A DNA stretch of 64,000 bases, from contig NZ_JBHLWM010000003.1 in assembly GCF_042432815.1 (NCBI RefSeq), positions 496,001 to 560,000 of the forward strand, written 5' to 3'. The notes under the pieces were generated by a model. The model worked only from the letters and a program-made list of their open reading frames with translations, searched no databases and was not told the origin of the DNA. The DNA comes from Rhodopseudomonas telluris (GTDB lineage: Bacteria > Pseudomonadota > Alphaproteobacteria > Rhizobiales > Xanthobacteraceae). Position numbers and translations under genes: made by a program. This document shows positions 57,863 to 64,000 of the stretch, in pieces (positions within the stretch are counted from its first letter, which is position 1; the number at the start of each line of letters is the position of its first letter).

Positions 57863-58906
57863 ATGAAAGCCGCGGTTCTGCATGCATTCGACGAGAAGCT
57901 GACGGCGAAGGAATTCGTCAAATACGAAGACGTGGCTGATCCGAAGATCACGCGGCCATCGGACGTGGTGGTGCGGATCGGCGGCGCCGGCGTGTGCCGG
58001 ACCGATCTGCATATCGTCGAAGGCATCTGGCGTAGCAAGGTTGACGTCAACCTGCCTTACATCATGGGGCACGAGAATGCCGGCTGGGTCGAGGCGATCG
58101 GTCCCGGCGTCGAAGGCATCAAGGTCGGCGATCCGGTGATCTGCCATCCGCTGGTCACCAGCGGTCATTGTCTGGCGTGCCGCCGCGGCAACGACATGCA
58201 TGCCGATGACAGTGTGTTTCCCGGCATCAACGCCAATGGCGGCTATGCGCAATATCTGCTGACGGGCCAGCGCTCGCTGATCAAGCTGCCGAAGACGCTG
58301 GCGCCGAAGGACGTGGCTCCCTACACGGACGCCGGCCTCACCGCTTATCGCGCTGCGAAGAAAGCCTCGCGGCATCTGCTGCCCGGGCAGTACGTCGCGG
58401 TGATCGGCGCCGGCGGTCTCGGCCACATCGGCATCCAGGTTCTGGCCGCGTTGTGCGCCGCCGAAATCATCGTGGTCGATCGCGACGACAAATCGCTCGA
58501 ACTCGCCAAGACCTGCGGCGCGCATCATCTGGTGAAGGCCGACGGCAACGAGGTCGAAGCCACGCTCGCACTGACCGGCGGCCGCGGCGCCGAAGCCGTG
58601 ATCGACTTCGTCGGCGAAGGCGAGGCCGTCGCGCGCGGCCTGGCGATGACGGCGAATGACGGCTTCTACTACGTGGTCGGCTACGGCGGCAAAATCGAGC
58701 TGCCGACCATCGACCTGATCACCACCGAGAAGACCATCGTGGGCAATCTGGTCGGCAGCTATGCCGAGCTGGTCGAGCTGATGAAGCTCGCCGACCGCGG
58801 TCTCGTTCAGCTTCACACCAAGGAATACAAGCTCAGCGCCGCCAACGATGCGCTGCACGACCTGCATCATGGCCGCATCCACGGCCGGGCCGTGCTGGTG
58901 CCATGA
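57863..58906 (+). CDS. Zinc-containing NAD(P)-dependent alcohol dehydrogenase
   Basis: A 347-residue medium-chain dehydrogenase. Catalytic-zinc ligands are Cys45 (GVCRTDLH) and His70 with Glu71 (GHENAG), and the Rossmann motif is VIGAGGLGHIGIQV. The structural-zinc loop is altered: of the normal four cysteines only Cys103 and Cys106 remain (TSGHCLACRRGNDMHADD), with Ser100 and Ala114 in the other places. Preceded by CAGGGAGCG. First gene of the monooxygenase operon, it should oxidise the alcohol formed by the hydroxylase. Confidence 0.92.
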   Translation: MKAAVLHAFDEKLTAKEFVKYEDVADPKITRPSDVVVRIGGAGVCRTDLHIVEGIWRSKVDVNLPYIMGHENAGWVEAIGPGVEGIKVGDPVICHPLVTSGHCLACRRGNDMHADDSVFPGINANGGYAQYLLTGQRSLIKLPKTLAPKDVAPYTDAGLTAYRAAKKASRHLLPGQYVAVIGAGGLGHIGIQVLAALCAAEIIVVDRDDKSLELAKTCGAHHLVKADGNEVEATLALTGGRGAEAVIDFVGEGEAVARGLAMTANDGFYYVVGYGGKIELPTIDLITTEKTIVGNLVGSYAELVELMKLADRGLVQLHTKEYKLSAANDALHDLHHGRIHGRAVLVP

Positions 58907-59325
58907 CGGGCCGCTGCGAGGCGGTCCGCTCACCGCCGCAAACCTGGATGGGCGACATGACCAACAACAGCGCGGACGATCCGCCGAATGCCGACCGGTC
59001 GGATCGCGAGGCGGCGCGCGCCAGCATGCTGGCCCGACATCGGCTGATCGAGGCGATCATCCGCAACAACGAGGCGCAGCTGCGCAACGACAGCGCACGC
59101 GGCGGTGCCGAGATCGAGATGCATTGCGCGATCCGCGACAGCCGGCTGCCCGGCGCGTCGGAAGATGCGGCTGCCGAAGTGGAGCGGATGACCGCGCGGC
59201 TCAAGGCGCTGCAGGACGAACACGATCGGCTCGTCGCCGAACGCGAGTGGCTCAACGCATCGCTGCTCGAATTCGACGCCGGCCCGCAGGGCGGGGGCAC
59301 TCACTACCGATCAGGAAACGCATGA
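58903..59325 (+). CDS. Hypothetical protein in the monooxygenase operon (140 aa)
   Basis: A charged protein I do not recognise. Its ATG overlaps the alcohol dehydrogenase stop (ATGA); a Met at 58948 is another possible start. The middle is helical (DREAARASMLARHRLIEAIIRNNEAQLRN) and the C-terminal part is coiled-coil-like (AEVERMTARLKALQDEHDRLVAEREWLNASLLEF). The stop overlaps the next start. The tight coupling suggests a role in assembly or activity of the monooxygenase. Confidence 0.75.
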   Translation: MTGRCEAVRSPPQTWMGDMTNNSADDPPNADRSDREAARASMLARHRLIEAIIRNNEAQLRNDSARGGAEIEMHCAIRDSRLPGASEDAAAEVERMTARLKALQDEHDRLVAEREWLNASLLEFDAGPQGGGTHYRSGNA

Positions 59326-59597
59326 TGACCAGCAACAGCACCGACACGGTTGGCAAGGGGCCGCGCGACGGCGTGCCGCCATCCGGTCCGATCGAACTCA
59401 GCGAAGAGGACCGCTCCAAGGACGGCTTCTTCGTGCAGCTCGCGGGCATCGCCGAGGCGATGATCGCCAGCCACGGCAAGGATTTCGCGATGGGCGCCCT
59501 GGTGCTCACCGCGCGGTTCATCGCCGAAGGCAAGCCCTTGACCAAGGGCGCCGCGCAACGCGACCCGGCCGAGCGGCCGGTCTCCGGCCCGTCCTGA
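59322..59597 (+). CDS. Hypothetical protein in the monooxygenase operon (91 aa)
   Basis: The frame MMTSNSTDTVGKGPRDGVPPSGPIELSEEDRSKDGFFVQLAGIAEAMIASHGKDFAMGALVLTARFIAEGKPL is not known to me. It overlaps the stop of the 140-residue gene by four bases and has AGGA ahead of the ATG. It is mostly helical in the middle, disordered at both ends. Being between the dehydrogenase and the hydroxylase gene, it is probably an accessory protein. Confidence 0.75.
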   Translation: MMTSNSTDTVGKGPRDGVPPSGPIELSEEDRSKDGFFVQLAGIAEAMIASHGKDFAMGALVLTARFIAEGKPLTKGAAQRDPAERPVSGPS

Positions 59598-59726
59598 GCG
59601 ACGGGCCACCGACCATCGGGCGCACCTGCCTCATGCGTAGCAACCAATCGTCGAGCGGGCGCCCGACCAACCAAGGCAGGAAGTGAAGTCAAGACGAAGT
59701 CCAAGCAACGTCCAAGGGAGACCTAA

Positions 59727-61400
59727 ATGTCTGAGACACTGACGCTGAACAAGATCGTGAGCCAGAAGGGCATCAGCACCGCGGAAGCCGCCAACCGCGT
59801 GTCCGATCTCGGCTGGACGCCGAGCTACGTCCAGGAGGCGATGACCTTCCCGACCGACTACAAGATCTCGCGGGTGCCGCGCGACCCGATGAAGCAGGTG
59901 CTGCGCTCCTACTTCCCGATGCAGGAAGAGAAGGACAACCGCGTCTACGGCGCGCTCGACGCGGCGCTGCGCGGCGACATGTTCCGCAATGTCGAGCCGC
60001 GCTGGGTCGAATGGATGAAGCTGTTCCTGGCCATCATCCCGTTCCCGGAAATCTCCGCGGCGCGCTCGATGGCGATGGTCGGCCGGCTGGCGCCGGGCGA
60101 GGAACTGCGCACCGGCTTCACCATGCAGATGGTCGACGAGTTCCGCCATTCCACGATTCAGATGAATCTGAAGAAGTGGTACATGGAGAACTACATCGAT
60201 CCCGCCGGCTTCGACATCACCGAAGCGGCGTTCGGCAAGTGCTACGCCACCACGATCGGCCGGCAGTTCGCCGAGGGCTTCCTCACCGGTGACGCGATCA
60301 CCGCGGCCAACATCTATCTGACAGTGGTGGCCGAGACCGCCTTCACCAACACGCTGTTCGTCGCGATGCCGTCGGAAGCCGCCCGCAACGGCGACTATGC
60401 GCTGCCGACCGTGTTCCTCTCGGTGCAGTCCGACGAATCCCGCCACATCGGCAACGGCCACTCGATGCTGATGGCGATGATCCACGATCCGTCGAACCAT
60501 CAGCTGCTCGAGCGCGACCTGAAATACGCGTTCTGGCAGAACCACGCCATCGTCGACGCCGCGATCGGCACCTTCATCGAATACGGCACCACCAACCGCG
60601 ACAAGAACAAGGAGTCCTACGCCGAGCTGTGGCACCGCTGGATCTACGAAGACTACTACCGGACCTACATGCTGCCGCTCGAAAAGTACGGCATCAAGAT
60701 CCACCACGACGACGTCGCCGAGGCCTGGGACCGCATCGTCAAGAAGAATTACGTCCACAAGACCGCGCAGTTCTTCTCGGTCGGCTGGTCGTTCAACTTC
60801 TGGCGCATCGAAGCCCAGACTGAGAAGGATTTCGAGTGGTTCGAGCACAAATATCCGGGCTGGTACGCCGAATTCGGCGACTACTGGAAGTGGTACGCGA
60901 AGCTGTCGAAGCCGGGCGAGAAGGTGATCGCCTTCAATTCGGACGTCGGCTACGTCTATCCGCACCGCTGCTGGAGCTGCATGGTGCCGTGCCTGATCCG
61001 CGAGGACTTCTGCTGCGACGAAGTCGACGGCAAGGTCTACACCTACTGCTCGGAAGGCTGCCGCTGGACCCACAAGGTGGCGTTCGCCGCCGAGTATGAA
61101 GGCCGCGCCACGCCGGCGATGGGCCGCTTCAGCGGTCGCCGCGAGTGGGAGGAGTGCTACCACGGCTGGGATCACGCCGATGCCCTGGTGGATCTCGGCT
61201 TCGTGCGCTCCGACGGCAAGACGCTGGTGCCGCAGCCGCATCTGCGCTTCGAGCAGAAGGACATGTGGACGCTCGACCACGTTCGCGGCAACACGCTCGG
61301 CAGCCCGCTGCGCTCGTTCCGGGCCCTGAAGCCCGGCGCCGAACGCGACGCCGCCGTCGCCGAGTATCGCAAGGGCTTCACCATCAACCCCTGCAACTGA
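59727..61400 (+). CDS. prmA: Soluble di-iron monooxygenase, hydroxylase alpha subunit (propane-type)
   Basis: A 557-residue catalytic subunit that inserts one oxygen atom into a hydrocarbon using a di-iron centre. All six ligands can be placed by alignment with MmoX: Glu108, Glu138 and His141 (VDEFRHS), Glu203 (VAETAFTN), Glu237 and His240 (SDESRH). A YHS-like cysteine-rich stretch follows at 415-445 (CWSCMVPC, CC, YCSEGC). The order alpha, reductase, beta, coupling protein is that of prmABCD/mimABCD. Preceded by GGGAGACC. The substrate may be propane, acetone or phenol, which I cannot decide. Confidence 0.92.
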   Translation: MSETLTLNKIVSQKGISTAEAANRVSDLGWTPSYVQEAMTFPTDYKISRVPRDPMKQVLRSYFPMQEEKDNRVYGALDAALRGDMFRNVEPRWVEWMKLFLAIIPFPEISAARSMAMVGRLAPGEELRTGFTMQMVDEFRHSTIQMNLKKWYMENYIDPAGFDITEAAFGKCYATTIGRQFAEGFLTGDAITAANIYLTVVAETAFTNTLFVAMPSEAARNGDYALPTVFLSVQSDESRHIGNGHSMLMAMIHDPSNHQLLERDLKYAFWQNHAIVDAAIGTFIEYGTTNRDKNKESYAELWHRWIYEDYYRTYMLPLEKYGIKIHHDDVAEAWDRIVKKNYVHKTAQFFSVGWSFNFWRIEAQTEKDFEWFEHKYPGWYAEFGDYWKWYAKLSKPGEKVIAFNSDVGYVYPHRCWSCMVPCLIREDFCCDEVDGKVYTYCSEGCRWTHKVAFAAEYEGRATPAMGRFSGRREWEECYHGWDHADALVDLGFVRSDGKTLVPQPHLRFEQKDMWTLDHVRGNTLGSPLRSFRALKPGAERDAAVAEYRKGFTINPCN

Positions 61401-61413
61401 GCCAGGTTGGAGG

Positions 61414-61442
61414 CGAGGGGGCCGCACGCCGCGGCCCCCTCG
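61414..61442 (+). repeat. Strong hairpin after the alpha-subunit gene
   Basis: Twelve-base arms CGAGGGGGCCGC and GCGGCCCCCTCG with a five-base loop begin 13 bases after the stop at 61400. No T-run follows. It may stabilise the alpha mRNA or reduce expression of the downstream reductase. Confidence 0.6.
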
Positions 61443-61503
61443 TCCCCGCCGATGCGGCGCCGCGCGCGCTGCGACCTCCGTCCCACTAACCAGGCCGAGA
61501 TCC

Positions 61504-62547
61504 ATGTCGGAAACCACCACCACCTACAAGGTCCGCCTCGAGCCGGTCGGCATCGAGATGGATGTCGAGGAAGGCGAAACCGTTCTGGACGCCGGATTCC
61601 GCCAGGGCATCGCGCTGATGCATGGCTGCAAGGAAGGGCAGTGCGGCTCTTGCAAGGCGCGTGTGCTGAGCGGCGATATCGAGATGCTGAAATACTCGAC
61701 CTTCGCGCTGCCGGACTACGAACGCGAGAACGAGCATGTGCTGCTCTGCAAGACCCACGCCTACAGCGACCTCGAGGTCGAGCTGCTGAATTTCGACGAG
61801 GAGCTGCTGTCGCATTCAATCGCGGTGAAGTCGTTCGAGGCCCGGCTCGCCAAGGTGACGCCGCTGACCCACGACATCCGTCTGCTCGAGATCGACCTCG
61901 ACAAGCCGATGAAGTTCTGGGCCGGCCAATATGTCGACCTGACGCTGCCCGACATCGGCGTGACGCGAGCGTTCTCGATGGCCAACGCGCCGGTCGACGG
62001 CACGCGGCTGTCGTTCATCATCAAGAAATATCCGAACGGCCTGTTCTCGTCGCAGCTCGACGGCGCGCTGCAGCCCGGTGCCGTGCTGCAGGCCAAGGGC
62101 CCCTACGGCACCTGCTTCCGCCGCGAAGGGCGAACCGGCCCGTTGCTGCTGATCGGCGGTGGGTCCGGCATGTCGCCGCTGTGGTCGATGCTGTCGGATC
62201 AGGTGCAAAGCGGCGATCAGCGCCCGGTGCGGTTCTTCTACGGCGCGCGGACGCGGGCCGATCTGTTCATGCTGGACGAGATCGCGGCGGTCGCCGCGGC
62301 GCTGCCGGACTTCGAGTTCATCCCGGCGCTGTCGCACGCCACCGCTGACGATCAGTGGGACGGCGAGACCGGCTTCATCCACGAGGTGGTGCAGCGACGG
62401 CTCGCCGCCGAATCCCTGAGCGGCGTGATCGACGCTTACGCCTGCGGACCGGTGCCGATGATCGATGCGGTGCTGCCGGTGCTGCAGATGGCCAATGTCG
62501 AGCCCGATCACATCTTCTTCGACAAGTTCACGCCGGCCACGCGCTGA
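61504..62547 (+). CDS. prmB: Monooxygenase reductase component ([2Fe-2S]/FAD)
   Basis: A 347-residue electron-transfer protein moving electrons from NADH to the hydroxylase. The N-terminal ferredoxin domain has Cys42, Cys47, Cys50 (HGCKEGQCGSCKARV) and Cys82 (LLCKTHAYS). The FAD domain has RAFSMANAP, and NAD binding uses LLIGGGSGMSPLWSML with the CGPVPMIDAV end. Length and layout match MmoC/PrmB. Confidence 0.94.
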   Translation: MSETTTTYKVRLEPVGIEMDVEEGETVLDAGFRQGIALMHGCKEGQCGSCKARVLSGDIEMLKYSTFALPDYERENEHVLLCKTHAYSDLEVELLNFDEELLSHSIAVKSFEARLAKVTPLTHDIRLLEIDLDKPMKFWAGQYVDLTLPDIGVTRAFSMANAPVDGTRLSFIIKKYPNGLFSSQLDGALQPGAVLQAKGPYGTCFRREGRTGPLLLIGGGSGMSPLWSMLSDQVQSGDQRPVRFFYGARTRADLFMLDEIAAVAAALPDFEFIPALSHATADDQWDGETGFIHEVVQRRLAAESLSGVIDAYACGPVPMIDAVLPVLQMANVEPDHIFFDKFTPATR

Positions 62548-62615
62548 CGGCCGACGCCCTCGCTACGCCTGAAAACGCCAATCGGCGAAACCAACCATAA
62601 CCCAGGGAGGATGAC

Positions 62616-63680
62616 ATGAGTGCCAGCCCACAGACCGTCCAGAAGTCCGGCGCCGCAGGATCCGCGATCTTCGCCGGATCGGACAGCCGCAAGTACAATT
62701 ACTACGAGCCGAAAGCCCGCAAGGCGACCCACTACGAGGACATGACCGTCGACGTGCAGCCGGATCCCGAGCGCTATCTGTTGCAGGACTGGATCATCTC
62801 GTTCCCGGACGGCACGCCGACCTATTCCAAGAACTGGACGAAGGCACGTAGTTCGAACTGGCACCAGTTCCGCGCGGTCGATCAGGAATGGGAGCGGACG
62901 CACTATCAGCGGCAATCGACGATCTGCGGCATGGTGCAGGGCGTGATCGAGAACGCGCGCAAGTCCGGCGCGCCGAAACGCTTCGACGCCGCCTGGGTCA
63001 AGGTGCTGCAGGATCATCTCGGCGCCTACAAGCACGCCGAATTCGGGCTCGGCACCTCGCTGATGCAGGCGCAGCGCTACGGCTACACCCAGATGATCAA
63101 CAACGCGACGCTGACCAACTCGTCCTACAAGCTTCGCTTCGCTCAGGACCTGACGCTGTATCTCAGCGAGATCGGCATGGACATCGGCACCTTCGATCAT
63201 ACGGCCGGCAAGAAGCACTGGCTGGAAGATCCGATCTGGCAGGGCACCCGCAAGGCGGTCGAAGCCATCATGGGCGCCACCGATTATCTCGAACAATATC
63301 TCGCGACCAATCTGGTGTTCGAGCCGCTGGTCGGCGAGCTGTTCCGCAGCGGCTTCATCATGCAGATGGCTGCGTCACAAGGCGACTTCGCGACGCCGTC
63401 CGTGGTCGCAGCGGCCGAGGCGGACTACGAGCGCAATCTCGCCAACACCGTCGAGCTGATCCACATGCTGACGCACGACAACGAGAACGGCCCGCACAAC
63501 CGCGATCTGTTCAACGGCTGGATCGCACATCACGGCGCGCTGGCCCGCGAGGCCGCCAGCAATCTGCAGCCGATCTGGTCGCAGCCGCGCGTCAAGGTCA
63601 CCGGCTTCGCCGACGCCCAGGCGCAGGCCGACAACCGCATCAAGACGATCTGCGCGCAGGTCGGCCTCGTCGCGCCGTGA
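62616..63680 (+). CDS. prmC: Soluble di-iron monooxygenase, hydroxylase beta subunit
   Basis: A 354-residue non-catalytic hydroxylase subunit of the ferritin-like SDIMO family, carrying no complete di-iron site. Typical segments are KARKATHYEDMTVDVQPDPERYL, PTYSKNWTKARSSNWHQFRAVDQEWERTHYQRQSTI and KHAEFGLGTSLMQAQRYGYTQMINNA. AGGGAGG five bases ahead decides the ATG at 62616 over the ATG at 62611. It pairs with the alpha subunit. Confidence 0.93.
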   Translation: MSASPQTVQKSGAAGSAIFAGSDSRKYNYYEPKARKATHYEDMTVDVQPDPERYLLQDWIISFPDGTPTYSKNWTKARSSNWHQFRAVDQEWERTHYQRQSTICGMVQGVIENARKSGAPKRFDAAWVKVLQDHLGAYKHAEFGLGTSLMQAQRYGYTQMINNATLTNSSYKLRFAQDLTLYLSEIGMDIGTFDHTAGKKHWLEDPIWQGTRKAVEAIMGATDYLEQYLATNLVFEPLVGELFRSGFIMQMAASQGDFATPSVVAAAEADYERNLANTVELIHMLTHDNENGPHNRDLFNGWIAHHGALAREAASNLQPIWSQPRVKVTGFADAQAQADNRIKTICAQVGLVAP

Positions 63681-63741
63681 TCGTCGGCGCGGAGATCACC
63701 ATGACGCAACTGCTAGCAAGCCATCACCCCAGGAGAGCCAG

Positions 63742-64000
63742 ATGACCGAGGCCGCGACCAACATCTTCAAGTCGATGAAGGACATCAAATTCGAGGAGAC
63801 GATCTCGCATCAATGCGGGGTGACGATGAACGACAGCGTCGAGGCGCGCGCCATTGCCGAAGTGATGGAGCAGAAGGTCGGCGTCAAGGTGACGTTCATG
63901 CCGGCGATGATCCGGATCGACGGCGAGGGCAAGCTGGTGTTCAAGATGAGCGAGATCAGCGAAGCGCTCGGCCGCGAGATGACGCCGTATCTTTTCGAGA
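63742..64000 (+). CDS. prmD: Monooxygenase coupling/effector protein (MmoB/DmpM-like), partial
   Basis: The first 86 residues are visible before the window ends. NIFKSMKDIKFEE, then VTMNDSVEARAIAEVMEQKVGVKVTFMPAMIRIDGEGKLVFKMSEISEALGREM fits the regulatory coupling protein that tunes the hydroxylase. AGGAGAG lies ahead of the ATG at 63742. The fourth gene in the prmABCD order. Confidence 0.88.
   Translation, partial: MTEAATNIFKSMKDIKFEETISHQCGVTMNDSVEARAIAEVMEQKVGVKVTFMPAMIRIDGEGKLVFKMSEISEALGREMTPYLFE

Noticed and set aside
59631..61523. 630-residue minus-strand frame opposite the monooxygenase alpha gene
   Set aside because: Shadow of the alpha subunit, with its di-iron motifs all on the plus strand.

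Overview
The window (about 64 kb, GC-rich, with one 44-base run of N at 15428-15471) reads like a draft contig from an alphaproteobacterium of the Rhodopseudomonas/Bradyrhizobium group (Nitrobacteraceae). The grounds are the mdh-sucCD-sucAB-lpdA order behind zapE, a five-gene F1 operon atpHAGDC separate from the F0 genes, the obg/proB/proA/nadD/rsfS/rlmH/envC/ctpA block, and palindromic intergenic repeats typical of these genomes. The genus is inferred from recall of protein families, not from a search.

Layout. 1-5635: partial GNAT acetyltransferase, a Bax-inhibitor membrane protein, a YbbAP-type ABC export pair and a divergent TesA esterase. 5825-18657: thpR, zapE, then the TCA-cycle block mdh, sucC, sucD, sucA, sucB, lpdA, with MAPEG and SDR genes between sucB and lpdA. 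18686-23519: DUF4337 protein, xerC, priA, rlpA. 24328-29466: F1-ATPase operon, with repeat-like hairpins in two of its gaps. 29562-32924: two Nudix hydrolases of the RppH type around a UDP-glucuronate decarboxylase and a glycosyltransferase-like protein. 33061-42153: minus-strand cell-envelope and housekeeping block (YibQ-like, ctpA, envC, rlmH, rsfS, nadD, proA, proB), with a parDE toxin-antitoxin pair between proA and proB. 42635-46144: an accessory cassette (acyl-CoA dehydrogenase-like, PIG-L deacetylase, NodS-like methyltransferase, GT2 glycosyltransferase) between proB and obg. 46314-50628: obg, a DMT exporter, two very small genes, a GNAT protein, rpmA, rplU. 50959-54724: an apparently circularly permuted ROK-family protein, tRNA-Ser(CGA), and a chemotaxis receptor. 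55183-64000: SseB-like protein, a sigma-54 activator, and a divergent operon for a soluble di-iron (propane-type) monooxygenase cut by the window end.

The monooxygenase locus is the clearest metabolic island. The activator (55665-57566) faces an alcohol dehydrogenase, two unrecognised small proteins, the hydroxylase alpha subunit, the reductase, the beta subunit and the start of the coupling protein. A consensus -24/-12 promoter (57778-57793) and a perfect 19-bp palindrome (57673-57691) lie between them. All six di-iron ligands can be placed in the alpha subunit. The likely job is oxidation of a short alkane, ketone or phenol to an alcohol, followed by NAD-dependent oxidation of that alcohol.

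The two least expected things are the permuted ROK protein at 50959-52086 and the deacetylase/N-methyltransferase/glycosyltransferase cassette at 42635-46144, which combines activities reminiscent of Nod-factor assembly without being nod genes.
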